Below are positions 42,669-52,546 of a stretch of DNA of 64,000 nt, piece after piece. Under the pieces are notes generated by a model. The model saw nothing but the letters and a program-made list of their open reading frames with translations. It was not told the DNA's origin and ran no database searches. Where the stretch lies: the NCBI GenBank assembly GCA_012103255.1, contig WLXD01000001.1:930001-994000 (forward strand), written 5' to 3'. The stretch's first letter is position 1. Each line of letters begins with the position of its first letter. Source of the DNA: Acidobacteriota bacterium (GTDB taxonomy: Bacteria > Acidobacteriota > UBA890 > WLXD01). Both the position numbers and the translations under genes were made by a program.

Positions 42669-43618
42669 CCCTTACGCGCCGTGAAGTAATGGAACGGCTG
42701 CAGCAAGGCTCGCGGCACCGTCGACGCTGTCTTGCGCAGCATCGCTTCATAGCGACCCGCCCGTGAGAGGGCCCAGCCTAGTCGCCGAGCCGGGTTCCTG
42801 GCTCGGCGCTCGAGTTGGTAGGCGCTTGCGATATCGAGATCCTGGACCGGTGCGATGGCTAGTTCGAGTTCATGGAAGCTCATGCCACGGCCACGTCGCA
42901 GGAACCGCAGCATGTCCTCTTCGCTCCGCTGGCGGAAGGCGGAGCAGAACGAGGCTCGTGGGCTGTACCGTGAGTACTCGAAGGCGAGTTCATCCGGAAG
43001 CCAATCGAAGAAGGGCAGCAGCGAGGTGTGGGAGTCGAAATGCCAGAGACGATTCGGTGTTTCTACGACGGTCAGCAGGCCGCCCGGTGACAGGGTCTGC
43101 CAGGCGCGGCTCAGCGACTGAAGTCGCTCCCTGATGGTCATGTGCTCGAGCACGGCCCAGAAAATGATCCAGTTCGCATCTCCCGGTTGGACGATTTCGT
43201 CGATCTCCGCGGCGTTCGCGACGACGAACTTGGCGCCCACGTCGTGGGCTTTGGTCAGCTTGCGCGCCGCCTCGACGTCTTCGCCGGCGACATCGATGGC
43301 AAGAAGGTCCGCGCCTTGTTCGGCGAGGGCGACGGTCGACGCGCCCAGGCCGCAGCCGATCTCAATAATGCGCGCTCCCCGGAGATCTCGTGTCCGGCTC
43401 AGCCACGGAATGATCTGGCGTCGGTCGCGCGCGAGCCGACCGAGCACGGTGGCGCGCTCGGACTCGCGGCCCATGTCGCACAGGTACCTGTCGAACGCCG
43501 CCATTCGTTCGGGCATTGGATCGCGGAATCGCGCAGCGACGTGGCGCGGAATCCGCCCCGCGTCGAACCGGTCAGCCATGCGGCGACCAGCAGCAAACCA
43601 ACGACCCGCGCCACTCAA
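42665..43618 (-). CDS. Class I SAM-dependent methyltransferase
   Basis: RGARIIEIGCGLGASTVALAEQGADLLAIDVAGEDVEAARKL...NWIIFWAVLEHMTIRERLQSLSRAWQTLSPGGLLTVVETPN. Confidence 0.85.
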   Translation of the reverse strand: MSGAGRWFAAGRRMADRFDAGRIPRHVAARFRDPMPERMAAFDRYLCDMGRESERATVLGRLARDRRQIIPWLSRTRDLRGARIIEIGCGLGASTVALAEQGADLLAIDVAGEDVEAARKLTKAHDVGAKFVVANAAEIDEIVQPGDANWIIFWAVLEHMTIRERLQSLSRAWQTLSPGGLLTVVETPNRLWHFDSHTSLLPFFDWLPDELAFEYSRYSPRASFCSAFRQRSEEDMLRFLRRGRGMSFHELELAIAPVQDLDIASAYQLERRARNPARRLGWALSRAGRYEAMLRKTASTVPRALLQPFHYFTARKG

Positions 43619-44751
43619 ACGTCTGAGCCCGCGCAGTTCCGGACAATTTCAATAACCTGTGCCTGCTGCGCCGGCGTCATGGACGACCCGCTGGGTAGGC
43701 ACAGGCCGTCCCTGAATAACTTCTCTGCCATCGCACCTCCGACTACCCGGCATTCTTCGAACACCGGCTGCATGTGGAGCGGTTTCCAAATCGGGCGTGC
43801 CTCAGCATTCCGCGCCTCGAGTGAGTTGCGGATGACTTCGCGGTCGGCTCCGAACATGCCCTCGTCGACGGTTACGCACGTCAGCCACCGATTGGAGAAA
43901 CTCCACTCGGGCTCAGGCATGAATCCGATCCCGGGAAGGCTACCGAGACCGGCCTGATAGCGGTCGAACACGCCGCGTCGACGCATGACCCTGTCGTCCA
44001 GGTGCCCGAGCTGTGCCCGGCCCATTGCCGCGAGCAGGTTGCTCAGGCGGTAGTTGTAGCCGACTTCGGTATGTTGGTAGTGCGGGGCCGGGTCGCGTGC
44101 CTGAGTGGCGAGGTGGCGCGCATGGTTGATCAGCTCACCGTCGTCGCTTATCAGCATCCCGCCGCCCGACGTGGTCACGATCTTGTTGCCATTGAACGAC
44201 AGTATTCCGCACAGTCCGAAAGTGCCGGCGGGCTGGTCACGGCATCGTGCCCCGAGTGCTTCCGCGGCGTCCGTGAGGAGAGGAACCTCGTGAATTCTGC
44301 AAATCCTCTCGATGCGGCCGTAGTCAGCACACTGCCCGAAGATGTCGGCCACCACCACCGCCGCGGGGCGCTGGCCTTTTCGCGCGGACTCTTCCAGTTC
44401 GGCGGCGAGGAGGTCGGGGTCCATGTTCCATGACGAACTCTCCGAGTCGATGAAGACCGGGGACGCCCCGAGCTGGACGATCGGCGACGCGCTCGCGATG
44501 AACGTGAGCGACGAGCAGAGCACTGTTGATCCCGGGCCAACGCCGAGATGATGTAGCGCCAGATGCAAGGCTGCTGTGCCCGAGCTCAGCGCGAGCGCGT
44601 GTCTGCAGCCGAGCCGGTCCTCTATGTCGCGCTCGAAGCCCTCGAGAGCGGGGCCGAGTGAGGTGATCCAGTTGCTGTCGAAGGCCTCCCGGATCGACTC
44701 GATTTCGTCGCCGTCCATGTGAGGTGGTGACAGGTACAGGCGTTCGCTCAT
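43615..44751 (-). CDS. DegT/DnrJ/EryC1/StrS aminotransferase (PglE-like)
   Basis: MSERLYLSPPHMDGDEIESIREAFDSNWITSLGPALEGFERDIEDRLGCRHALALSSGTAALHLALHHLGVGPGSTVLCSSLTF; 4-bp overlap with PglD-like gene. Confidence 0.9.
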   Translation of the reverse strand: MSERLYLSPPHMDGDEIESIREAFDSNWITSLGPALEGFERDIEDRLGCRHALALSSGTAALHLALHHLGVGPGSTVLCSSLTFIASASPIVQLGASPVFIDSESSSWNMDPDLLAAELEESARKGQRPAAVVVADIFGQCADYGRIERICRIHEVPLLTDAAEALGARCRDQPAGTFGLCGILSFNGNKIVTTSGGGMLISDDGELINHARHLATQARDPAPHYQHTEVGYNYRLSNLLAAMGRAQLGHLDDRVMRRRGVFDRYQAGLGSLPGIGFMPEPEWSFSNRWLTCVTVDEGMFGADREVIRNSLEARNAEARPIWKPLHMQPVFEECRVVGGAMAEKLFRDGLCLPSGSSMTPAQQAQVIEIVRNCAGSDV

Positions 44752-45371
44752 CGGGTGCGCCTCAGTGGTCTGGCAGGGGTCCCTACCGCCGTGACCGTGG
44801 CCTCGATATTCCTGGTGGCCACCGCCCCTGCTCCGAGCGTTGCCCAAGCGCCGATCACGAGACCGTTGACTACCGCGGAACCGACGCCGAGAAACGCACC
44901 TTCTTCCACGGTGACTTCGCCTGCGAGGTTCACGCCCGGGGCTAGATGCACGTAGTCACCGATGCGGCAGTCGTGGTCGATCGTTGACCCGGTGTTCACA
45001 ACGACGTGAGACCCTACATGCGCGCCTGGCTGTATGACCGCTCCCGCACAGACGACGGTTCCAGGGCCCAACTCGGCGTCCGGCGCGACAAATGCCGCGG
45101 GGTGTATGAGCGTGGCAAATGGTCCGCGGACACGCTTGGCGACCACCGCCCTTGCGCGATTGTCACCGACGGCCAACACGCGGGGTTCCGTGCTCGCCTC
45201 GGTGGACGGATGCTCCACGGGCACGCCCAGGACGGTCATTCCGACGACTTCGGGGTTCTCATCCCGGATCGCGGCAATCTCGACACCAAGGGCCTGGATC
45301 AGCCCGACGATGACCTTGGCGTGCCCTCCGCCTCCGATCACTGTGATGGGGGCCGCTGGCGTGCAGTTCAT
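44748..45371 (-). CDS. PglD/NeuD-like sugar O/N-acetyltransferase (left-handed beta helix)
   Basis: ITVIGGGGHAKVIVGLIQALG...hexapeptide repeats ...GTVVCAGAVIQPGAHVGSHVVVNTGSTIDHDCRIGDYVHLAPGVNLAGEVTVEEGAFLGVGSAVVNG. Confidence 0.92.
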   Translation of the reverse strand: MNCTPAAPITVIGGGGHAKVIVGLIQALGVEIAAIRDENPEVVGMTVLGVPVEHPSTEASTEPRVLAVGDNRARAVVAKRVRGPFATLIHPAAFVAPDAELGPGTVVCAGAVIQPGAHVGSHVVVNTGSTIDHDCRIGDYVHLAPGVNLAGEVTVEEGAFLGVGSAVVNGLVIGAWATLGAGAVATRNIEATVTAVGTPARPLRRTR

Positions 45372-46471
45372 CGGGTTTGCTCCTGCAGTATTTCTTCGTA
45401 CACGCCGGCGAGTTCGGCGGCCATTCGGCCGATTCCGAATCGCTCGACGACCGTATTTCGCCCCGCCCTGCCGAGCGCATCGCGAAGGTCTCGGTGGTCC
45501 AGCAGCTCGACAACGAATGCCGCTTGCTCCGACGTCGATCCGAACGGTAGCAGGTAGCCATTGTCGCCATGTCGGACAACCTCGGCGACCCCGCCGACCG
45601 CTGTGGCCACCACCGGCGTACGCGAAACCATCGCCTCGAGTAGAGCCAGCGGCAGGCCCTCAAACACCGAGGTTGTCAGGAACACATCCATGCAGGCGAG
45701 CCATTCCCCGACGTTCTCCTGCAGGCCCGGCAAGATCACCACATCAGAGAGCCCCGCTTCCTGGATCCAGCCCTCGATATCGGAGCGCAGCGGGCCGTCG
45801 CCGACGAGTACAAACCGTGCTGCCGGATTGGCTTCAGCAACGCGTCGTGCGACCCGCAGCCACTCGTCGATTCGCTTCTGCACGCGGAAGACCGCAACGG
45901 TGCCAACGGTGGGAGCTTCGCCGATGCCGACGGACTCGCGCAACTGTTTCACGCGGCCCGGGTCGACCGTGCCGAGTTCGGGGATGCCATTTGCCACAAC
46001 ACGCACCGGAACGAAGTTGCCGAGATGTCGCTCGATTGATTTGGCGACTTCCTCAGAAACCGCCACGGCCCGATCCTGCGCCTTCCAGGTCACGCGGTTT
46101 ATCAGGCGAGTCAGCGGGCGGTAGCGCTCTTGCAGGTTGTGCTCCGTGTACACCAAGGGACATTGCTCGCGGCGCGCCGCCAGCCTGCCGATCGCGCCAG
46201 AAATAGGCAGATGTGCGTGCACCAGGTCCAGCCGGTTGGCTCGGATCCACCTGCGGACAGATCCGGAGCTGGCCAGGATCGACAGGTTTGTCGCGGCGCC
46301 CAGACAGGTGACTTGGGCCCCGGCCGCTGCAAGTTCTGCAGCCAGCGCGTCCTTATGCGGCAGGAAGTACGCGACGTGCGTCGAATGCTGTGGCGTCGCT
46401 CGCGTCAAGTGCGGCAGGAGCATCTCAGCGCCCCCTCGTCCCAGTCCCTTGATCAGATGCCCCACATTCAC
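45368..46471 (-). CDS. Glycosyltransferase family 4 (PglJ/PglH-like)
   Basis: VNVGHLIKGLGRGGAEMLLPHLTRATPQHSTHVAYFLPHK...PTVGTVAVFRVQKRIDEWLRVA...FVLVGDGPLRSDIE; GTG start assumed, ORF extends to 46576. Confidence 0.9.
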   Translation of the reverse strand: MNVGHLIKGLGRGGAEMLLPHLTRATPQHSTHVAYFLPHKDALAAELAAAGAQVTCLGAATNLSILASSGSVRRWIRANRLDLVHAHLPISGAIGRLAARREQCPLVYTEHNLQERYRPLTRLINRVTWKAQDRAVAVSEEVAKSIERHLGNFVPVRVVANGIPELGTVDPGRVKQLRESVGIGEAPTVGTVAVFRVQKRIDEWLRVARRVAEANPAARFVLVGDGPLRSDIEGWIQEAGLSDVVILPGLQENVGEWLACMDVFLTTSVFEGLPLALLEAMVSRTPVVATAVGGVAEVVRHGDNGYLLPFGSTSEQAAFVVELLDHRDLRDALGRAGRNTVVERFGIGRMAAELAGVYEEILQEQTR

Positions 46472-46625
46472 GGGCCTACCTCGTCTGGTTGAGCGCCTGG
46501 GACCCCTTGTGGGCTTGGACTGGCACAGTCGGTCAGGCATCGCATCGTGTAGCATAGTCGCTCGTAGGTTGCGCACTGTTCACGGTGTCAGCCGCCTTCG
46601 ATTCCTTCTACGGGCACTCTGAGTA

Positions 46626-48944
46626 ATGGACACTGAGTTCGGCTGGACGGGTGAGTCCCAGGAGCCCGGGAACGCCCTCGATCTCTGGACCTACGTCGAT
46701 GCAATCTGGCGTCGGAAGCTGTGGGTGTTCGCCGGGATGCTTCTCTCCGTTGTGGCTGCGGTCTATTCGCTGAGCAACGAAGTGCCGGTCTTCCGTTCCA
46801 CCGCCCGGATTCTCATCGAGCCGCCAGCTTCCAGTGTGGCCGACTTGGGACAACTCCTCCAGGGGGAGAGAGCTGGCAGCTTCCGTACCCGCACGCAGTT
46901 GCAGATTTTCACGAGTCGAGCATTTATCGTCCGTCTCATCGAGCGGAACGATCTGCTCGATGAACTCGCGCCGGGCGGCGCACAGGTCGAGACTGATGTC
47001 GTTGCGCCATCTGCGGCGGAGCCGTCGGCGCTGGGCAGGCTCGTGATGGCCATGCGCGGGGCCTGGCAGAGCAGCACGGAGACGATAGCCGGATGGCTTG
47101 GTTCCGGAGATTCTGACGGCCTGGACGAGAGCGTCCTGCCCCTTGAGTTGCGAGATCGACGGATGCAGCGGGCGATTACAAGAATCCGCCAGTCAGCAAG
47201 CGCGATTCCGGTGCCGGGCACGCACCTCGTTGATATTCGCTGGGCCGACACGGATCCTGTCCTCGCGACCCAGATGGCGAACATTGTTGCCGACTCGTTC
47301 GTGAGCTACAACCTTGAGCAGCTTTCAGAGCGCTCGCAGCAAGCCGACACGTTCCTTAGCGACGAAATCGACCGTCTGGCCGCTGAGGTGCGTGATGACG
47401 AGGCAGCTCTGGACAGCCTGCGACGGCGACTCGGCGTGGACGAAGCGGGCTTGGGCGCTTCAGCTGCCAACGCAGCGATGGGCAATGAACTGGCAAGCGC
47501 CCGTTCGGAGCGACTCGCGCGCGAGTCCGAATACCGCCGGCTCCAGAGCATGGAGCCGGCCGAGAGCGCAGCGGTTCAGAGCGACAGCACAGTTCGACGC
47601 GCCCGGGACGACCTTGAGCGGCTACAAGGTGAGCGCGAAGACCTTGCCCGGCGACTGACGGACGAGCATCCTCAGATGAAGGACCTCGTCGAGCGTATTG
47701 CGGCGAGTACGGCGGCGCTGCGTACCGCGGAGTCTACGGCTTATCGCGCTGCGCTGCGCGACCTGCAACAGCAGGCGGACACGGCCCGTTCGACCGAGCA
47801 GAGACTGGCTTCGATGATTATCGGTGGCAACGGACTCGAGACAGACGACTACGTCGAGTTGCGCGCCCAGGAATTGGCGCTCCCCAACAAGGAGACGCTG
47901 CTGGAGCAGTTCACGGATCAGAAGACCGCGTTGGACCTGTCCTCGCGTGTGCAGGGGTACCAGGGCGAAAGCATCCAGGTCATCGACAGGGCTGTGCTGC
48001 CGTTCAATCCAGCGAGCAAGGCCTGGTTGCAGACCATCGCACTCGCGCTGCTTGTTGGCGGGCTCGCCGGTGCGATGGTGGCGTTAGGGCTGGACGCCCT
48101 CGACAACACACTCCGCACGGCGGACGATGTGCGGAGGCGCCTGCGGATGGCAACGCTGGGTGTAATCAGCCGCTCAGATGCCAAGTCATCTAGGCGCAAT
48201 CGGGGCGGGTACACGGAATCGGTGGTCGGCGAGATTCAGCCGGAACGCATGGCCGTGGACAGCCCTCGCTCGCACGTCGCGGAAGAATACCGTGAGCTTC
48301 GCACGGCCTTGTTGCTAAGCACGGGCGGCGGGCCTCCGCGCAGTCTGATGATCACCTCCGCTACCCCAGGCGAGGGCAAGACGACGTCTACGATCAATCT
48401 CGCCTTCTCGTTAGCCCATACTGGCAAAAAAGTCCTGCTCGTCGATGGCGATCTGCGCCGGCCGCGGGTTGGCCAAGTATTCGACCTAGAATCGTCGGAA
48501 GGCTTTTCGAACTACCTGGCTGGTAGCACCGAAATCGGCGCCCTCATTCGCCAGACTGATTTCGAAAACCTGTGGGTCTTGCCCAGTGGTCCAATTCCAC
48601 CGAACCCGGCCGAGCTCTTTGGCAGCAGTCTGCCCAAGCAGTTGCTCGAGACGGCTGGCGAACACTTCGACATAGTGTTGATCGATTCCCCACCGTCAAT
48701 GATCGTCGTCGATCCCCTGATCCTGGCGAGTTTGGTGGACGGAATCGCCGTGGTCGTCAGGGCCGACAAGACGGCGCATCAATTGGTCGCCAAGACGGTC
48801 GAACGGCTGCGTGGTGTGCAGGGTCGGATCCTGGGCGTCGTTTTGAACGGTGCCGAGGGCGAGACAGGAATCGGCTATGGTCGATATCGGTACGGCGCGT
48901 CCGGGTCGCGGTCGTATGGCTATTCAGCATCCACAGACAGCTAG
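46626..48944 (+). CDS. Wzc-like polysaccharide co-polymerase / BY-kinase (Wzz domain plus CpsD/CapB-type ATPase)
   Basis: Wzz-type N-terminus (DLWTYVDAIWRRKLWVFAGMLLSVVAAVYSL), Walker A SATPGEGKTTSTINLAFSLAHTGKKVLLVDGDLRRP, Tyr-rich tail GYGRYRYGASGSRSYGYSAS. Confidence 0.94.
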   Translation: MDTEFGWTGESQEPGNALDLWTYVDAIWRRKLWVFAGMLLSVVAAVYSLSNEVPVFRSTARILIEPPASSVADLGQLLQGERAGSFRTRTQLQIFTSRAFIVRLIERNDLLDELAPGGAQVETDVVAPSAAEPSALGRLVMAMRGAWQSSTETIAGWLGSGDSDGLDESVLPLELRDRRMQRAITRIRQSASAIPVPGTHLVDIRWADTDPVLATQMANIVADSFVSYNLEQLSERSQQADTFLSDEIDRLAAEVRDDEAALDSLRRRLGVDEAGLGASAANAAMGNELASARSERLARESEYRRLQSMEPAESAAVQSDSTVRRARDDLERLQGEREDLARRLTDEHPQMKDLVERIAASTAALRTAESTAYRAALRDLQQQADTARSTEQRLASMIIGGNGLETDDYVELRAQELALPNKETLLEQFTDQKTALDLSSRVQGYQGESIQVIDRAVLPFNPASKAWLQTIALALLVGGLAGAMVALGLDALDNTLRTADDVRRRLRMATLGVISRSDAKSSRRNRGGYTESVVGEIQPERMAVDSPRSHVAEEYRELRTALLLSTGGGPPRSLMITSATPGEGKTTSTINLAFSLAHTGKKVLLVDGDLRRPRVGQVFDLESSEGFSNYLAGSTEIGALIRQTDFENLWVLPSGPIPPNPAELFGSSLPKQLLETAGEHFDIVLIDSPPSMIVVDPLILASLVDGIAVVVRADKTAHQLVAKTVERLRGVQGRILGVVLNGAEGETGIGYGRYRYGASGSRSYGYSASTDS

Positions 48945-50197
48945 CCGGCGGCGCCGAGTCGCTTGCGGGTTCTTGCGGGCGTCAGGACTGTAGCGGATCC
49001 ACGTTCTGGGACCAAGAATAGGACCATCAGGAGCAAAGGCATCAGCGGTGCGCGCTGGCGCGCAATCAGGCCCAAGTTAGCGAACCCCAGTCCGATCATG
49101 ATGGTGTAGCTGATGATGATCGGCAACGCCAAACGTAGTGCTCGGTGTGCACGCCAGTTCTGCAATGCGACCGCGATTTCGTGCTTCCGACTCCATACGA
49201 CCCACCAAAGCGCGATCGACTCCAGGGCAGCTAGAGCCGCCGGGACGTTGTGTACGTCCCAGGGAAACGGGCGGACCCAGACGTTCACGAAGGCCGCCGG
49301 GATGTTGGCGATACCGACGGATGTCGACGATCCTGTGCTACTTCCGCCCTGATTGGTGAGCTCCAAGCGCCGCTCAAGCAACTGGGCGAGGCCTTCCGCG
49401 TCCAACTGGTCGAGCCCAAGCTGTGTCGCGGCGGCCGGGAGGACAAAGGCGATCAGGGGCAAGATCAACACGGCTTCGGCCACCCGGCGTAGGTCCCACG
49501 CCGCTTTCTGCGCCAACCAGATCGCGACGGCCGTTGAGAGCAGCAGCACTACGCCAACGTGCGGGCGTATTAGTGCCGCCAGACAGATCCCTGCCAGGTA
49601 GGCTGACGGAATGATCCGCCCGTTCCGGCCCACGTAACCGAACATCACGAGGCCGATCGCGAGTATGACAACGGCTTCTTTGCCGACGCTAGACGACCAG
49701 AACCACACGGTCGGCCATAGCCAAATCCAAGCGGCCGTCGTGGCCGGATGGCATCTAGGCCTCGAATTCTCGGCGGACTTCACGATCAAGAGCGTTCCGA
49801 CGAACGCGATCAGAGCGAACAGAAGGAATTCAGTCCGGATCGACGGGCCGATGAATGTCGCGGCGAGGCCCGAAAGGCGGATCATGAATGGAGTGCCCCA
49901 TATGCGGTTTCCGAACCCGACGTACAGCTCGGTCCAATAGTGCGCTGAGAAAAGACTTAGCTCCCCGGCCCATATTTGGTCCGCGAGCTGGACCCCCTTG
50001 GCGTGGTAGCCGGTTGCGTCCGCGACCCCGTTGTAGACTCGCTCGATCATCTCGTAGCGAAGGATCGACCCGGCAATCCGTGCTAGGACGGCAGTCACGA
50101 TGAGGCGCGCAGGCAGCGAACTCGTCGGACGGGAGCCGTACCAAGCCGCGAATCCGATCGCCATCCCGGCCAGAATTAGAAGAGAGAGCAATTCCAT
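48941..50197 (-). CDS. Polytopic membrane protein, possible polysaccharide polymerase (Wzy-like)
   Basis: 418 aa with many hydrophobic segments, next to wzc-like gene and glycosyltransferases; no specific family motif recognised. Confidence 0.5.
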   Translation of the reverse strand: MELLSLLILAGMAIGFAAWYGSRPTSSLPARLIVTAVLARIAGSILRYEMIERVYNGVADATGYHAKGVQLADQIWAGELSLFSAHYWTELYVGFGNRIWGTPFMIRLSGLAATFIGPSIRTEFLLFALIAFVGTLLIVKSAENSRPRCHPATTAAWIWLWPTVWFWSSSVGKEAVVILAIGLVMFGYVGRNGRIIPSAYLAGICLAALIRPHVGVVLLLSTAVAIWLAQKAAWDLRRVAEAVLILPLIAFVLPAAATQLGLDQLDAEGLAQLLERRLELTNQGGSSTGSSTSVGIANIPAAFVNVWVRPFPWDVHNVPAALAALESIALWWVVWSRKHEIAVALQNWRAHRALRLALPIIISYTIMIGLGFANLGLIARQRAPLMPLLLMVLFLVPERGSATVLTPARTRKRLGAAG

Positions 50198-50203
50198 CAG
50201 GTG

Positions 50204-51328
50204 CTACGTCATTCGGAGTTGATGCTGGAGATCGTCGTAGAGTGCTTCATACGACGAGGCGATCCTGTCGAGGTTGTAGTCGGCGTCGACTCGCCGGCGC
50301 GCGGCTCGGCCCATCATGGCGCGGCGGTCCTCATCGTTAAGGAGATCAAGTACAGCAGACGCGAATGCCGCCAAGTCGCGGGGCGGAGTCACCACTCCTG
50401 TAAGTTGGTTCGCGATTGCTTCTCCAACGCCTCCGACGTCTGTCGCTACCGTCGGGACGCCCCTCGCAGCGGCCTCGAGGATCACGCCAGGTAGACCTTC
50501 GACTAGGCTGCAGAGTACGAGTGCATCAGCTCCGCCCGCGATCTCGCGAGCGTCATCACGTACTCCAAGGAAGTGCACGGAATCCATCAAGCCGGCATCT
50601 TGCACCCGGCGGGAGACCTCGCCGCGCAGAGGGCCATCACCGATCAGCAATAACGTTGCGTCAGGCAACGCAGACAAGATTTCTCCGAAAGCGCGGATCA
50701 GGAACTCGTGATTCTTCTCCGTAGAGAAGTTGCCAATGTGCACGAGAACGCGCCCCGACGACGTGCCCGTAATGGCCCGAATCCTGTCGCGACCTACTTT
50801 TCGGCTGCCAGTCGCAGGCACCTGAGTGGCTTGCGGGATCACGGTCACCTTGTTCGCCGCGATTCTGTACGCCAGGAGGAAGTCGTCCCGAGAGGTATGA
50901 CTCACGGATACCACGTGGTCTGGACGATGTGCGAGCCAGCGGTTCACAGATCTGTGGAGGGGGCCTCGTAGCCATCTGCTGGCAAGGCTGATGTTTCGAT
51001 AGACAATTGGTGTCCGAGTTCTTGCCAGAACCCGCGCGGCCACGGCGAACTTCAGGGTGTCGGAACCGTTGGCCTGCAGCACATCGGGGCTGAACGCTGC
51101 GAGGGTCCGGGCCAAGCGCATCACCAGAACAGGCGCAACGAATCTGTCTCTTTGCCCAAGCTCGGGCAAGACGCTCGCTTGCCCGCAGTCCAAGGGGGAC
51201 ACGGTCTCTTCGTACAGTGCCGCCACCGCCACGTCGTGGCTCCGGGAGGCGAGTGCCTCCGACAAGTCCGCAGCGAAAACCTGGGCCCCCCTTCGCCGAT
51301 GGTCCGTAATCAGTTGCAAGATTCGCAT
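50204..51328 (-). CDS. Glycosyltransferase family 4
   Basis: MRILQLITDHRRRGAQVFAADLSEALASRSHDV...VLVHIGNFSTEKNHEFLIRAFGEIL...TLLLIGDGPLRGEVSRRV. Confidence 0.9.
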   Translation of the reverse strand: MRILQLITDHRRRGAQVFAADLSEALASRSHDVAVAALYEETVSPLDCGQASVLPELGQRDRFVAPVLVMRLARTLAAFSPDVLQANGSDTLKFAVAARVLARTRTPIVYRNISLASRWLRGPLHRSVNRWLAHRPDHVVSVSHTSRDDFLLAYRIAANKVTVIPQATQVPATGSRKVGRDRIRAITGTSSGRVLVHIGNFSTEKNHEFLIRAFGEILSALPDATLLLIGDGPLRGEVSRRVQDAGLMDSVHFLGVRDDAREIAGGADALVLCSLVEGLPGVILEAAARGVPTVATDVGGVGEAIANQLTGVVTPPRDLAAFASAVLDLLNDEDRRAMMGRAARRRVDADYNLDRIASSYEALYDDLQHQLRMT

Positions 51329-51330
51329 AG

Positions 51331-52479
51331 CTAGCGTCGGTCGACGAGGCTTTGGTACAGCTTCTCGTAGGCGCGGATCGCGCTTCCAATATCAAGGACG
51401 TTTTCCGCTCGGGCCCGACCGGCTCTTGCCAGCTCCGCTCGGCGCGGAGCCGACTCAAGCAGTCGAAGGACGTGTTGGGCGAGTTTTTGGGGCGTCGCGG
51501 CGGTTTCCAAGATACCCGCGTCGCCGACCACGTCTTCAACCCCACCGGCTTGCCTGCAAACGACCGGTACGCCGCATGCCATTGCTTCTGCTACGGCCAA
51601 CCCGAAGCCCTCGTACCGAGATGTTGACAGAAAGATGTCTGACGCGGAATAGGCCGCTGCCAAGTCTTCCACGAACCCCGGCATGATAAGGAAATCGTCG
51701 AGCCCCAGTTTGGTGGAAGCGCGCCGCATCTTGTCTGCTAGCGATCCTTCGCCGACCAGCAAGAATCTCGCAGATGGGCAGCGGCGCACAATCTCAGCCG
51801 CGGCTTCCAGGAATAGCTCTGGGCATTTCTCCGGAACAAGCCGTGCGACGTAGGTCACAAGCTCGGCCTCGCTGCTGATACCGAGTTGCTTCCTGAACGC
51901 CAGGCCGCGAGGTCTAGATCGCACGAATTGCCGAGTGTCGATGCCTAGCGGCAGGCGAGTCACCGATTCTGGGTTGATATTCCATGCCGACGCGAGATCC
52001 GCCTGTACCGACCGGGAGTGAACGAGGATTGCGGGCTGAACCAACCGCGCTAGCAGACGCTCAACTCTCTGGTGCTGCGGAGACATCCGACCGCTCTGCG
52101 GCGCATCCTGGATTTCCAGCAGCTTGACCGCGTTCGTCCCAAGCATTGCGAGACCGCTGTAGCTAGCGGTTCCACCTTGGACGTGGACGAGGTCAGGGCG
52201 CTCACGCCGCGCCACACAGAGCAGCCGACTGATCGCCTTGAGTTTGGCTACCGCCGTCTCGGGCGGCGAGAGGTCGAGCGAGTGGGTCCGGACGTGGGCC
52301 GGCAAGTCTCCGAGGCCGTCTTCCGGATAGGGTGGGCGTATTGTGCAGAGATGAACTTCGAACTTGGAGTCGTCCACGCGCTCAAGGAGGCCGCGAATAA
52401 CGATGGGAATTCCGCCTCCTTGAGAGAGGCGCCAGACAACGATCAGGATCTTCGGCATACCCAACGGAGATGTACCCAT
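51331..52479 (-). CDS. Glycosyltransferase family 4
   Basis: KILIVVWRLSQGGGIPIVIRGLLERV...ELVTYVARLVPEKCPELFLEAAAEIVRRCPSARFLLVGEGSL...STSRYEGFGLAVAEAMACGVPVVC. Confidence 0.9.
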   Translation of the reverse strand: MGTSPLGMPKILIVVWRLSQGGGIPIVIRGLLERVDDSKFEVHLCTIRPPYPEDGLGDLPAHVRTHSLDLSPPETAVAKLKAISRLLCVARRERPDLVHVQGGTASYSGLAMLGTNAVKLLEIQDAPQSGRMSPQHQRVERLLARLVQPAILVHSRSVQADLASAWNINPESVTRLPLGIDTRQFVRSRPRGLAFRKQLGISSEAELVTYVARLVPEKCPELFLEAAAEIVRRCPSARFLLVGEGSLADKMRRASTKLGLDDFLIMPGFVEDLAAAYSASDIFLSTSRYEGFGLAVAEAMACGVPVVCRQAGGVEDVVGDAGILETAATPQKLAQHVLRLLESAPRRAELARAGRARAENVLDIGSAIRAYEKLYQSLVDRR

Positions 52480-52546
52480 TCGTTAGTCCCTGCGGGCAGA
52501 GGCCGTTTGTCAGGCCCAAGGCAGAGAGGATGTCTTCGCGGATCCG

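Noticed and set aside
45034-46206. 390-aa plus-strand Arg/Pro/Ser-rich ORF
   Set aside because: Antisense to the PglD-like and GT4 genes; composition typical of out-of-frame translation of GC-rich DNA
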